From Leptodontidium sp. MPI-SDFR-AT-0119 (lineage: Eukaryota > Ascomycota > Leotiomycetes > Helotiales > Leptodontidiaceae): 64,000 bases of DNA. Both the position numbers and the translations under genes were made by a program. The notes beneath the pieces are model-generated. The model did no database searches, was not told the DNA's origin, and saw only the letters and a list, made by a program, of their open reading frames with translations. Positions 12,289 through 24,204 of the stretch are shown here, in pieces; within the stretch, counting starts at the first letter, position 1; each line of letters opens with the position of its first letter. The stretch covers positions 1,922,001-1,986,000 of the forward strand of contig JAHLEZ010000010.1 of NCBI GenBank assembly GCA_020726505.1. The letters are read 5' to 3'.

Positions 12289-14349
12289 TCACAACACCTT
12301 GACTTTCGTCCATTCGCTCACTTGGACACCCAGATTCAGACCGTTCTGAGCCCACCATTTCTTGACGCGGAATGCAGTCCTCTCGCTCCCCACACTATCC
12401 TCCAACGCCTCTTCTATATCGCAGGTCTTGTATTCCACCCTAGCTGGCGGTCGTCCATCTCCACCTTTGCTGATATTCTTCCACCATTCCAGGACATCCA
12501 CATGCCCGTTCTTCGTAGGCTCAACGAGCACCTTGCTATCGAAAGCCATCTTCTCGCCCTTGAGCTCGCGCCAAGTCTCTAGAACACTTACATGTCCATG
12601 AGCAGATGCTATCTTGGCGACAGACTCTGAGTGCGAGATTGGGATGCCAGAGTTATCCCACCATCGCAAAACTAGGAACTGATTGTTCTGTGCAGCAGCA
12701 AGGAGTGCTTTGCCTGGCTTCAGTCGCAGTGCTGGCTGGGCCTCCGATGGCGTGCTTGTCCCATCCCCTGCTCGTGTGGGAGACACATGACGTTGCCGAG
12801 ATTCATTCTCGACATGATAAGACCCCTGAAGCATGCTTGCTTGCTTCCACCATTCTAACACGATGATATGCCCTTTGGATGATGCTTGCTCCAGAGCCGA
12901 CTCAGTATATTTTAAAGGCAGACCAGAACGACGCCACCAATCCAACACATGAACGAATCCTGATTTGGAGGCTCCATCAATAGCTTCCGCTGTGTAATCC
13001 TTAGACAGAAAGCTGGGTGACGTTCGCCACCACTCGAGAATCTCCGTGCGTCCGTATACAGCCGAGGCTTTGGTAGGTAAGAGTTTCTGTCCAAAAGAGG
13101 ACCAGAAGACATCCTTGAAATTCGTTTCTAGATACGTCAAAAGATCCGTGAGGCAGAACTTTATGACCAGCTTGACACAGAGACTCGACAAGAACTTCAT
13201 GTTTTCCGGTGCTGTTTTCAGCTTGTCGATAATCTTTTCGGTGTTGGATGTGAGAATCGTCCACTCCAGAGACCGCATGTAGATATGCAGCTCGTCTTTT
13301 ACATCTCCAGGCTTCGGTTGCCATTCGGTTGGTGTAGAAAGATTGACGTATACATTGAGTGCCCTGGCTACTTCCCAGTCTCCTACACGTTCAAAAATCA
13401 AGGTCCAAATCTCTGGTGGCAAGAGACAATCCGTCTTTATGTTGTACCTTGCCAAGCTGGCAGCCCCAGAAGCAGCGATATCCACGTCGTGTCCAATAGT
13501 CATAAGCTCGGCCTGGTTCTTGATCGCATCCACAAGCTCATTGAATCCATCCCATGCCAAGAGGCACTTCGTAGGTCCATTGTCGTAATTCCACAATATG
13601 GGTTGCATAACCCGTACCCACTGCCATTTCTTTTGAACTTTATGGAGTTGTTTCTTCGTCATCGGGTTTTCCCACATCGCAGTCGTCATGCCCGGCACCA
13701 GCAATATCTTCTTTGACACATCCCAGCCGCGCAGAATCTCCAGAAGTAGGCAATCGGTTATGCCATGAAGCATCTTCGCGAAGGTGTCTGCATCAATCGG
13801 TGCCAGTACCATCATATCTGCCCAGTCAGAGAGCTCGTATGCCTGCTGCTTGTAGAATTCGATTTGGGCTCGTTCGATGGTTTTCTGTGCCTCATCCGTC
13901 TCCCTGCAAGCCCTGAAGCATCTGTTCTGCAACGCCAGCGTCTCCTGGGATAGCCGGTGGGCAGGCCATGATTCCTCGTCAACAATCGCTCTCGTCTCGA
14001 TCTTGGTGTTCTTCGACAGTCGCACAACGAGGGCAAGAGCTTGTGCTACGTCCTTTGATCCATTGGCCGCGATGAGAACCCGAAGCTTCTGGGATTCAGT
14101 GACCCTCATGTCTGCGATAGAGGAGGAAGAGGCAGTCTTTGGCAGACCGTGTATAAATCGGGATCGAAGTGAATGGGCGTGGGCGTGGTCTGCCATAGCG
14201 TCGCGTGTGATGTTGAGCTGGCAGATGCTGTGCAGCACAGTGCAGTGCTGTATGTGCTGGTCTCGCAGCAAGGAGCGGTGGAGGGGCAGATGTTGGAACT
14301 CTGACGCCACCAGGGGCGAGGCGGTGAATGAAGATATATTCCGGGCCAA
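12289..14349 (-). CDS. HFCD flavoprotein / F-box-like / WW-repeat fusion protein
   Basis: A single-exon frame of 686 residues with three parts. Residues about 88-250 resemble the HFCD flavoprotein fold (PPC decarboxylase/DFP family): RVLIAANGSKDVAQAL start, DWADMMVLAPIDADTFAKM, then VPGMTTAMWENPMT, equivalent to the PxMNxxMW motif. The usual active-site His cannot be assigned. Residues 309-335 (LLPPEIWTLIFERVGDWEVA) are F-box-like. Residues 425-680 hold at least five ankyrin-like units, each ending in a helix of the type VLEWWxxSG. The N-terminal 51 residues are low in complexity. A second Met (residue 52, start at 14196) in MADHAHAHS is an equally plausible start. A role in ubiquitin-ligase substrate choice or coenzyme metabolism is only inference. 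Confidence 0.75.
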   Translation of the reverse strand: MARNISSFTASPLVASEFQHLPLHRSLLRDQHIQHCTVLHSICQLNITRDAMADHAHAHSLRSRFIHGLPKTASSSSIADMRVTESQKLRVLIAANGSKDVAQALALVVRLSKNTKIETRAIVDEESWPAHRLSQETLALQNRCFRACRETDEAQKTIERAQIEFYKQQAYELSDWADMMVLAPIDADTFAKMLHGITDCLLLEILRGWDVSKKILLVPGMTTAMWENPMTKKQLHKVQKKWQWVRVMQPILWNYDNGPTKCLLAWDGFNELVDAIKNQAELMTIGHDVDIAASGAASLARYNIKTDCLLPPEIWTLIFERVGDWEVARALNVYVNLSTPTEWQPKPGDVKDELHIYMRSLEWTILTSNTEKIIDKLKTAPENMKFLSSLCVKLVIKFCLTDLLTYLETNFKDVFWSSFGQKLLPTKASAVYGRTEILEWWRTSPSFLSKDYTAEAIDGASKSGFVHVLDWWRRSGLPLKYTESALEQASSKGHIIVLEWWKQASMLQGSYHVENESRQRHVSPTRAGDGTSTPSEAQPALRLKPGKALLAAAQNNQFLVLRWWDNSGIPISHSESVAKIASAHGHVSVLETWRELKGEKMAFDSKVLVEPTKNGHVDVLEWWKNISKGGDGRPPARVEYKTCDIEEALEDSVGSERTAFRVKKWWAQNGLNLGVQVSEWTKVKVL

Positions 14350-16222
14350 AGCGTGGTCGAAGGCCTGGATTATTATTCCGAGAAGGGGAACCAGTTCCTG
14401 GTGTTTCCGTGTCGTGCAGATATTCCGGTGGCACAGCAGGTCATGATGTTACTTCTTCGCCTTGTTGTTGATGATTTCATCCGCGTCAGGATCGCTTCAA
14501 CAGCACTTGATAGCGGGGACTATTGGCTCCGACTGTGCTGTTAAAATGGGGACGGCGGCTTCTGGCGGAACACCGGGTAGATGCCGGGGAAACCTTAAAG
14601 CCACTTCCATGCCCAGCGGCTCGTGATAATCAACTCAACAACGTCCACGTCTTCAAACTATTGTGACTTTCACACTTATAAACCCTTGGTGCAAGATGAG
14701 TCTGAAGAGAAAGATAAACCACGGATTGTTGCATAGAGTCATACACGCCACCGATGTGTTTGGTTCAAGGCTCTATGCCCGAGCTAGGCGATGATACCAG
14801 GAAACATCAATACAAATGCTACAACTTCGCAAGGTTAGTGCCTTGTACTTTTACTTGTGCAGTACAGTATATCATCAGAGTCAAAACCAGTGCTCGGTCT
14901 ATGGCACTCCTTAACTTGGCGCTACACTGGCAGCATGGACGTGCTGGTGACGTTCGATCGATTTTGCTCTTCGAGAAACGAGCGAGACATGGCAAAGTTC
15001 TATCGCTGCACCGGAAAGCCAATCACGCAATGAATCTGGTAAACTTATTTTAAGTTCTAATGCATGACGTTGTTTCTAGACTCTCTTTTTGAATTTCTTT
15101 CGGCCGACCACCTCTCGTACATGCTATGTGTTGAGCTGTGTTGAGTAAAAGTTCAGTCGTCTTGTTGTACCGGCCGGTCTGTAGTCAACACCGAGAGGCT
15201 GGAGCACGACTTTAATTAATAGAGCGGAGATCTATATAAATGATGGATATCACGAATTGGCGATTCGGCCCTCTTTGCTATGCTCTTTTTCTTTCCCCAA
15301 ATCTTGCCTCCAAGAATATCCAAGCGCCGACTTGTCAAACATTCATCCCCGTTTTGGATTCGTTCCACAACAGTCAGCGTGGAAAGTCTATTCCAACGAT
15401 ACCCTATCAATGGTGCTATACAAGGCAACCACTCACAAGAATCTTTGGGTATGGAACCGTAAGCAAGACGATGATCTCAACTGCCTCTAGGCTGGCCTGT
15501 CAAAGATTCTCCTCGGCATGACTTTCGTGTGGCTGGAGCGAATTCGGCGTTCAATGAGCTCTCCAACCATTAGTCTTGACAAAGTTAATATAATCTTGTT
15601 GATATGGATTCCCCCGAGGAATTGGTTCAAAGCGGAAGATGCCATGCGGACGGAGAATTACCTCTAGCTCGCAAGTGGCGGGACTACCGGGTGTCACACT
15701 ATGGATCGTGTATTTTCTACTCCCATTTCCATATACTTAACTCTTATCATTACACAAGGCAAGTTTGCATTCAAGTTCTACACAGCAGGATGGTGAATAA
15801 TCATGTCTATTTTCTGTCGATAAGATGATTTGTGAAGACTTTATATCGAAACCCATAAGCTTCAATTAACGGAGATGGTCAACAGATATCATTACCTGTT
15901 TTGTATTCTCCGTGCCTGCTTTACTCCTTCCATCGTGGGGGTGTCTCTGCCCCTGGCCTGGAAAGCATGTTTCCACCCTGCTCGGTTAGCCTTGAACAAA
16001 ATCACACGCATTTTGGAAGACAATCTGACATCTTTACAGCTCAATCGCGTTGCTGCGGGCGGCTCCTGTCGTGCGATGACATGAATCTGTCTGAAAATGG
16101 TTCGACGGCTACGTCGTACATTCACGCATTTACGTCAGCTTCGCCATCGCTATCGCATTTCCTTCTAGACCAAGGACAATGGGTTGAGGAAGGGCCAAAT
16201 CTGACCATCTCTGTAGAAAAGA
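14350..16222. other. Long intergenic region left of hAT copy 1
   Basis: There are several 60-115-codon frames on both strands but none with a domain, a splice pattern or coding-like composition over a useful length. The frame around 15604-15828 begins like a soluble protein (MDSPEELVQSGR) but decays quickly, so it may be an old fragment. The 8-bp hAT target GCGGCGGG closes the region. Confidence 0.4.
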
Positions 16223-16230
16223 GCGGCGGG
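16223..16230. repeat. Left 8-bp target-site duplication, hAT copy 1
   Basis: GCGGCGGG here is repeated exactly at 19204-19211, directly outside the two terminal inverted repeats. Eight bases is the duplication length made by hAT transposases. Confidence 0.95.
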
Positions 16231-19203
16231 CAGAGTGGCCATTAAGCCAGTCAGTCAGTCATCAGCTGAGCCATTTCTTTAACTGACTGACTTACTACCT
16301 GTTTCACGACTGATTGACTTAATTGGTGAGCTGATCAGCGGCTGATAAGCTAAACGTAAAGTGAGGGCATTCATAGATTTAATAGTATAGTATTCCAGCA
16401 CTTTCCTATACAAATTGCACCTCTTCGCTACCAGTTTTTGAGGCACTCTTAGTGCCACAGCATCTTCCCCGACAGCTGAGAACTATAGGGAGTGGTCTGT
16501 TTAGCGCAAGAAGAGAAGACTCTCTTACACTCAGAGCTCATAGCGGGGATACATAGAAAATCGAAGGCCATCTTTACAAGCTGTAGCCACTGGGCCTCCC
16601 GAGCTAGCTAATACTCTATTAATGGAATATCTATTAGTAGCTCTTTAAGATACAACGCTAGTTAATCTTTCCGGCTTAATACTCGTGGAGCTCGTGACGT
16701 AGAAGTCATAAGTGGTGCTAATTGCTCAAGTATCGTAGCTTTATACGACTTAGGAGCTTCAATTTCTAGTGTTTTTTCTGTCCGAATTACTACTTCTGAC
16801 TTATACTCTGCCTCCTAAAGCCGACGTAGACTTGCCTTCTTATCCTTAACGAATCAAGTATTATTCTTAGTCTAATACTGCTTAAAATAGGCCTATTTCC
16901 ACCGCAAATAGAGTACTAATGATGCTATCTAGGCAATGGACGCATCTGTTTTACTATAGTATTCTTGTGTCTTATTCTATGCCAGCGTAATCGAGCTTTA
17001 AATTCTAAGGTAGTCGTTAAATCGGCCGTTTTTTACTTGACGTTCTAACTCCTTAAAGTGTGTAAGAAGGTACTCAAAAACAAGTAATAGCTCCTATAAC
17101 GCGTCATAGGATAAGGACGTGATATTATCTTAGTCTAAGTTGCCTTCTATATCTTTAGTAAGCCAAAAAAGAGGTTCTAATTGATCTACTATTAACTTAA
17201 GAGCGTGTTATTCGTCGTCGGAAATATAGTCGTTAATATAAGTCTCTAAATCAAAGGGTTCTTTAGAAACTCTCAATTTAATAGTATATGTGTCAATTAC
17301 GTTACGGAGAGCCAAAGCGCGCACAATCATCGAATATAAGGAGTTCTAGCGTATGCCCCCATCGAGTATAACCTTCTATCTCTTCCTCGCGGCTTTACTT
17401 ATATTTAGATCAGTTTATAAATCACGAAATAGGTCAGATCGCTTTTCGGAGGCTATTATATACGCCATGAGATTATGTAGCTTTCTAAGCTCGCCGCGGC
17501 GTCTCTAAAGAGCTCGTTTCTCGTCTAGTCTAACTCTCTTAAATTCAGCTTTAAAGGTTAAGTAATCTTGACCAAATAGATATTACTCTACAATCAAGTT
17601 AAGGATGTAACTAATACAGCGAAGTCGTCTCTTTTTCGGGTCGAATTTTAACGCCTTTATAAGCTCTATAAGTGTTGTATTATTATTTGGCGCGTTATTA
17701 AGTATAAACTAACTAAGGTTTGACTCGTTGATTCCGAATCGAGTGAGGAGTAGGAGAAGGACTACGTACTATTTTATTAAATCGTTAATAAAGAGGAAAC
17801 TGTGTAGACAAAGCTAGTATACTAACACCGGTTTTACTATAGTTTAGAAGCTCTAGTAGCCTAATTAACCGTGTAACGTTCTAATTTCTATTATTAACGA
17901 AGTGAATAATACATCTAAGAACGCTAATCTTCTCTCTCTTTGATCCCTATCCGTTAAAAGATATAGAGATCTTTGACTTAGCGGCAGCGATCTCTATAAT
18001 AATCTCCGGTTCAAAGTATATAAATATGTCGTTAATCTAGTGGCTAATAGTTATATAAGAGGATAATAACACGTTTATAATCTACGAATTAGCAATCTTA
18101 AAGAGACGTTGAAGGCGTAGAGAGGCTGCCTTTTAGTGCTTGACGTCGTCTATAATCACCTATTTAAGGTACGCGTTCTTGAATTTAAGTTGTCGGAATA
18201 GAATCACTTTCTCGTAGTTATCCCTAATAAGGCCAGAGGCTTGCGTAATAGGCTTATCTATAGAAGTTAATCTCTAGGTATCGCCGCCTTCGTCGAGGAA
18301 GTGGTATTATAACAAGTGTCTCTCTACGTTCTTAAGGCTATTACTATTAAATATATACTCCTTATGCTTAGAAAATCAGGTATTATAATGACTTATTAAA
18401 TGTTAATATAACTTAATAAAGAATATCACAACTTACAGTGTTTATAAGCCTAAAGTAGAAGTTTCTTGTAATAGGCATTATTAACTAACGCGTATCTAAT
18501 ACGCTAAACCTAAGCCGTCCAAGTCCTCTTTGATACCGGCGCAAGTACCTTCCCCTAAGGCAAATTCGCTACTATTACTGGCCGATCATCGAACAACGGC
18601 TGACCATTTGTATATGGCGAGTAATTAGAAGCTCGTAGCGTAAGCTCTAGAAGATTTGGGTTGTAGAGATCGTTATATATAGGGACAGGGCGTTAGTAGA
18701 TATCTCTCGTTATTAGTGCCGCAGAAGGAACTGTTTGGCCAGCTATTATACGGCCAAAAACAGAAGGTAAAGAGCTCGTAGATAGAGCACTAGATGCTTG
18801 AGACGTAACGTCGTCGATATTAATAGGAGAGGTAAAGCGAGACATGATTTGATGGAGTTATTAAGTGTAAAGAGCGAGTTAGTAATGCCTTAAGGATGCT
18901 ACTTAAGAGATTTCAGTATTCTACCGCGTTCTACCGCTTATTTTGGGCCAATTAGAGGCTGTAGAAATAGGTTTTTCCGGCCCGGGGCAACTGAGAACAC
19001 TAAATCCTGCACTAAAACCGCATTATCCCCTACACAAAACTCACTCCAAAATCACTAAATTTTAATGCGCTAGCTTATAAGCCGTTATTAAGCTGAGTAT
19101 ATTTCAACTAATTGACTTAATACGAATTCTTAACTAACTGACTTAGGTCAAAGGCGCAGCTGACTTGCGAGCTTAAAAGCTGGCTGACTTATTGGCCACA
19201 CTG
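16231..19203 (-). mobile_element. hAT-superfamily DNA transposon, copy 1 (RIP-degraded)
   Basis: A complete 2973-bp element. Its ends are imperfect inverted repeats (CAGAGTGGCCATTAAGCCAG on the left; CAGTGTGGCCAATAAGTCAG read inward from the right). It is flanked by the perfect 8-bp duplication GCGGCGGG. The transposase would lie on the minus strand, with its C-terminal dimerisation region near 16450-16650. No open frame of 60 codons survives. CpA is scarce, TpA abundant and CpG kept, as expected for RIP. The same element is present in opposite orientation at 54447-58907, and in about 400 bp compared by eye the two copies differ almost only by transitions. It is dead as an autonomous element. 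Confidence 0.95.
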
Positions 19204-20153
19204 GCGGCGGGGCTCACGCAAAAAACAAGACCCCTTCATCGAAGCGCAGAAAACACCCCTCCACCATCCACCTCAAAACGGGCTAAAAACACAGCGTCCG
19301 GTGAAGACCGGAAGACTCCGCGATAAAGAGGACCTCGCACTTTTTGAGATTGAATTCACAATTGTACTTTCTCTTTCCGTGTCTCAGAGCAAATGCTGGC
19401 GGACAAGGGACGGGAAGAAACTGAGCTCAGTAGAACTTGCCCCTACAATCCATATATCGGATACACTTCGCTGTGCATTTGTGGTCTTTCAGGAGTTCTG
19501 AGTGCTGCGCTCTGACTTCATCGGCGTATGCATGAAGATCGTTGGTATCGATTTCTATCAATTTATCTGTGTACTGTACTCGTCGAAATCCCCCTATACT
19601 ATCATAATCGTGTTGAGGCCACTAAAGAGAGCAAGGCATGTTGATGCATACCCAGTCGGCGGAAACCATGAATCCTACTCTTTTAGCAACAAGACAAGAG
19701 ATCGTCGATATGTTCTGATTTCACCTGGACAAAATTCCAACATGAAACCGTCATTCTCGACAACGATATCTGTAAATTTCCCGGGTATACTGCATCAGTC
19801 ATAAGTACGCGATGGCATCCGTCGCCCTCGTCTGGCTAGCTGGCCTTCAACGCTTTACTTTGTTCACGAGTCTCCCTCACAAACTTCGTTTCATCATATG
19901 GCGACTTAGTCTCGCTCCTCTCATCGTAGAGATCCTTACCTCTTGACTACTGTCGAACATGGCGATGGTCTTATAAGCTCCAAACGCAGAGTATGGCAAA
20001 GAGTCAGGTCAAAATAGATATACGGGAGTCATCGAAAATTTAACCTGTTCAACCATAGGCATAAATATTCATTGGCCCCCAAGGGCGGGTTGGAACATAG
20101 TGAGGAAAGTGACTGATGCATATCAATATCGCTCAACTTGATTCTGGCCAGTC
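19204..20153. other. Intergenic; right TSD of hAT copy 1 and P450 downstream flank
   Basis: The first eight bases (19204-19211) are the right target duplication. The rest has two plus-strand frames (19301-19501 and 19502-19804) with no recognisable motifs. I do not call them genes. Confidence 0.45.
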
Positions 20154-21788
20154 TCAAGTAAATGCTACTGGTACACCGCGCCCGGGTGTCCCAACAATCT
20201 CCGCCTTATGGAATTGCTTCTCCCAATCCCCTCTATACTCCAATTTCTCATAACGCTGCAATACCCTCACCAACACGTACGCCATCTCTGTCAGCGCAAA
20301 GTTCTGCCCAATGCAGATTCGCGGGCCTCCGTTGAATGGAACGTATGTCCACGGCGGCGGACTCCAGTGGTCCCAGCGATCGGGGCTGAATACCTGCGGC
20401 GGCGCAAATTCAGCGGAAGGGACAGGATATAGGTCACTGCGACGCTGCATGACAAGTGTTGAATAGATGACAGAGTCGCCCGCGACTACTGTAATGTCCG
20501 GCTGGCCATTGAAACCAGGAAGCGTAGTGTCGGTCAGTGCAAAACGGACGTTGAAAGGGACTGCTGGGTAGAGCCTCAACGTCTCGTTTAACGTGTGAGA
20601 AAGATACTTCATAGCCTTGAGGTCTTCGTAAGTTGGCTGCCGTGTGGGACCTACGACGGAGAAGATTTCTGAGCGTAGTTTGGCATAAATGGCGGGATAG
20701 TGTGACAGCTCGTAAAGAGTCCAAGACAGGGTGGCAGCGGTCGTGTCACGGCCCGCAAGAAGAACGGCGATAAGTTGGTCCCGGATCACCCTTGGATCAC
20801 GCGTGTATCTCGCAAGCGCATGCAGGAATGTAAAGGATTTCTCCGACTTGGAGACCTGATCGAGTTCGTCGTCGCTCAGGGCTAGCGTTCGGTCGATAAA
20901 GGGGACGATGAAATCTTCAATGACTTTGATTCCGCGATTGTATTTGCCGCGGGGTACGAATTGCTGGATCGGACTGCGATACTGAGTGTCAATTCAATGA
21001 ATGAGAAGAATGAGTCTCACAGTAAACAAGTAAGCATCATCTGCGCTCGCTGAACTTCCGTAAATGCCTTCACAAACTCGGACTGGGGATTTTGGAGGCT
21101 GTTCACACTCTGACCAAGAAGAAATTCTGTGGTAATATCGATTGTCATCCGATAGAAGTAATCCATAATATCAAAAGTCTGTCCAGACTTTGGAAATTGT
21201 TTCAGCATGAGACTCGTTGACCTCTCGAAAATTGCCAAGTCGCTGACTCGATTCTTAATGAACATAGGCCTGATTAAGTTCCGACTCTTCTGCCATTGTT
21301 CGTGGTCTGTGGTGAAGATGCTGTCGCCGAGAAAGGGTTTCCAAACGTGGTGGAACTCTGGCCCTTTACCATAGTCGGCAAACTTACTAGTTAGTATAGT
21401 CTTCACGTGCTCTGGTTCGCGAGTGAAGAAGAAGCGACGCCCTCCTGTTATATTGATTTCAACGAGATTGGGGCATTCTGGCGTTCCCCAATCATAGAGC
21501 GACTCAAACAGGGCTTGAAGTCGATTTTTTGCTTGTGCCATGCCAATCGCATAGAGCCAAGAGAGTCCTAAAGACGTGGGTTAGCTGTGTAGACTCTCTA
21601 ATTCACAACCCATTACCTGCGAGTGGACCTTTTCCAAGCCTTGCAGCATGGATATTGCCCGCTGATCTGACTTTGTAAGCGTAATGAAGTCGGACGAAAA
21701 TTTGAAAGATGATGGCCACGGTCAGAATGGCGACTACCACTTCCCCCACATGTGGGAAGACATAGAAGAGAAAAGATTTCTTTGACAT
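20154..21788 (-). CDS. Cytochrome P450, CYP52-like
   Basis: A membrane-anchored, haem-thiolate monooxygenase. Members of this group hydroxylate alkanes and fatty acids; the substrate here is unknown. Exon 1 (from 21788) encodes one N-terminal membrane helix. The middle exon (about 21017-21560) has helix-C WQKSRNLIRPMF. The last exon starts at about 20985 (YRSPIQQFVPRGKYN) and runs to 20154. Key motifs are I-helix AGRDTTAATLSWT, K-helix ETLRLYP (ExxR) and haem loop PFNGGPRICIGQNFA with its Cys ligand. Total length is about 500 residues, normal for the family. The last exon reads upstream of its first Met in frame, confirming the splice. It is the first intact gene inside the segment bounded by the two hAT copies. 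No CPR or backbone gene is adjacent. Confidence 0.9.
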
Positions 21789-22467
21789 AGTCCGGCTGTT
21801 CTAGAAGTTGTCGAATGCAATGTTGTGGAATAGCATAACAGCTATCTGACTTGTTCTCGGAGCAAGTGCCGTTTACATACAGTATCTGGGATACCCCAAA
21901 AAAGCACATGTTTTTCAAATCTCCGAGGTCCGCATAGATCTATCTCAAGGCTTGAGACATCCTGGTCGAGTTAGTTGACGATCTGCAGTAGGGGTGCTCT
22001 GATCACTTTGATACAACAGGATGAGATAAAAGTTAAATGTACGAAGGTAAGGTACTGTAGGTTGCGGCCACGCACGTCTCCAAGGGTGGTCAGACCAATC
22101 ACCGAGGTTTATTCCAATGTGACGGAGATCTGCGGTGACACAACCGCCCCGCCCAAGCCCCTAGTACTGTACAGTAGCATGCACATTGCACAGTAGAGCA
22201 TGAAGCACTTGTTCTGAATGGTAGAAGCAACTTGTTTGGGGCGTGCCACAAAATAAAAATTGGTGTCTATTACCATTCTGTTCTGCCATCTCCCCAGGAC
22301 ATCTCAGACAAGAGCATCATATCACCCCGGCGATTCTAAGCAGTATACTCTTCGAAGAGTTAGGCTTAAGAGAAGACAAACTACGAGAAGACCACATAAT
22401 GCGAAGTAGCGTTTGCTGACGCAAAACCTGGGCGCCCCACACTTTCAAGGATCATCCCCGGGATCAA
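21789..22467. other. P450 promoter region
   Basis: This is the upstream flank of the P450. I see no gene and no clear operator. It ends at the MITE-like inverted repeat. Confidence 0.4.
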
Positions 22468-22469
22468 TA

Positions 22470-22645
22470 CTCCGTGCCGCTGAAAAGTGTTGCGATTACT
22501 TGTTATGGTTAAATCCCGTGTTTAGTTATGAAACTCATCCAACTCAAGCCTCTGATTGGTCAGAAATCCCTACTAACACTTCTCACCAGCCAGAAACCAT
22601 ACCCTGAATTCGTTTAGAATCGCAACACTTCTCGGCGGCACGGAG
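22470..22645. mobile_element. MITE-like element with 28-bp TIRs and TA target
   Basis: A 176-bp stretch bounded by inverted repeats starting CTCCGTGCCGC on both strands. The 28-bp arms (22470-22497 and 22618-22645) differ at two positions. Each arm is flanked by TA (22468-22469 and 22646-22647), as for Tc1/mariner insertions. The 120-bp centre has no coding capacity. It is therefore a small non-autonomous element or a long hairpin. No full-length relative is visible in the window. Confidence 0.7.
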
Positions 22646-22901
22646 TACTTTTTGTCTTGGGACGGAAACCAGAACGTCTCCGGGCAGGGAGATTATCAAA
22701 GGAATCGAAGGGGAATCGAGTCGGGCTTTCAAAGCTAAAATACGCGAAGATATCCCCCGCCTCATGATTATGAATCTTGATTTACTTCGTATTCATGAAT
22801 CCTTTGATTTCTGTATGAGCATAAACATGAATAAAATTGAGGGTATAACAAGAATCATGCTCATAAAGAAAAGGCTAATTCATGGTGCAGACCTAAGGCT
22901 C

Positions 22902-23723
22902 CTAATCCTGAGCCTCAAGGTCTGGCTTCCACCACATGACCGGCACAAAAAACTCCACCACCACCCTCTCTCCTAGCCATTCTTCCAAACTATGCGTACA
23001 CCCCTCCTTAAACACCCAACAATCACCTGCCTCCATCGGCTCGGGTCCCAACAAACCACGCCCTTCCCCTCCATAACTATAAAACATCCCCCGATGAATC
23101 CAAGCCCCTAGCATAACAACCACTGACCACGAACTCTCATGCTCCGCCTTCCACGGCCTCACCCGACACGGCGAGTTAACTCTGATTTGCATAGATGCAA
23201 ACGGAGTTCTATACTCTCACACTGGCGGTCTCACACCAGGGCTCTCGGACACAGCATTGCTGCGGATGATATCATCGTTGTAGCGCATCATCTGATCGTA
23301 GTCATCTGGGCGGAACTGCCTGAACAACTCTCCAGCCGCGTCGATACACGGTCTGAAATCACGTAGGAGGGTTTTGAACAGTGGCCAGTCGGAGCGTTGG
23401 CTTCCAACATATGCGTTCTGGAGCCAGAGGGGGACGACCAGTCTTGCTGGGGTCGTCTGGTAGAGGTGTGGGTTTGGGTCTGGCACGGGAGGAGGGTTGT
23501 ATGGGTGGGCTTTGAGGAATTCAATCAGCGCTGAGTAGGGGTTGGTTGCGATAGAGGTTTGGTCGGAGAAGTAGGTGCTGCATGGGTATTTTACGTCTAT
23601 GAAGTCTTTGACGTGGCAGAGTTGGTCGGTGACGTAGAAACTCCTGTCAGCTTCGTGTGGTAGTGACATTTTGACTGGAAGACTTTTGGTTTTGGGCCGC
23701 TTCATCACCAACTTGCTGATCAT
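22902..23723 (-). pseudogene. Hypothetical protein gene interrupted by one in-frame TGA
   Basis: One continuous minus-strand frame of about 273 codons, broken only by a TGA at 23217-23219. On both sides the sequence reads as normal protein. Upstream it is soluble and rich in Pro, Tyr and Asp. Downstream (QIRVNSPCRVRPWKAEHESS and on) it ends with GDCWVFKEGCTHSLEEWLGE, a vaguely cupin-like strand pattern. A CGA to TGA transition would explain the stop. No intron of realistic size can remove it, and the following bases (GAG) are not the UGACUA readthrough context. I do not recognise the family. It could be a fresh pseudogene, a sequencing error or two genes. There is no signal peptide or membrane helix. 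Confidence 0.5.
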
Positions 23724-23760
23724 TTATAAAGGCTCATTCTTTGCATGGTTTTGATGACTA

Positions 23761-23803
23761 TGATTATGATGATGATGATGATGATGTTGTTGTTGTTCTT
23801 CTT
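23761..23803. repeat. GAT/GTT trinucleotide microsatellite
   Basis: A run of GAT units followed by GTT units lies in the 5' flank of the interrupted hypothetical gene. It is simple sequence, likely variable in length. Confidence 0.8.
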
Positions 23804-24044
23804 ACATGTACCAAGAGACCCAAGAAGCTGTCTTGGAGATTAATTGAGCAGACTTGAATCAAAGAGGTGTATATTTCATCTTTGTGATGCTTAGTTAAAC
23901 TTAGGGTGGGTTTGAGGAAGCAATTTTGAAAAGTAGTTCACCTTTTGGTGATACTTTAATGTGAAAGAAAATCCCATCGCTTGTTTGTACTCTACGACCA
24001 AGAGCTTGTCTCATTCCTTTTCTATTGCAGACTACTATATCCAG

Positions 24045-24116
24045 ACAAGAATAAGATCTGAAGCAGAGACGATTATATTAAACTAAGTTCAGAAGCACAA
24101 GACATGGCGAGCCAAT
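24045..24116 (+). repeat. 72-bp retroelement-leader repeat, copy 1
   Basis: A 72-bp block starting ACAAGAATAAGATCTGAAGC that recurs at 53475-53546 with the same length and only a few transitions. It precedes LTR-containing, RIP-like DNA here. I read it as the untranslated leader of a retrotransposon family. Confidence 0.7.
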
Positions 24117-24204
24117 CGTTACAGTTACGAAGATTAAACGACCTAACACTCCTGCGAAAGGCGAAGACACGAGCTAAGAAAGTTTAAGTCCTAAAGAAGC
24201 TAGC

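Noticed and set aside
19301..19804. Two consecutive plus-strand frames after hAT copy 1
   Set aside because: Neither shows domain, splice or coding-like residue pattern.
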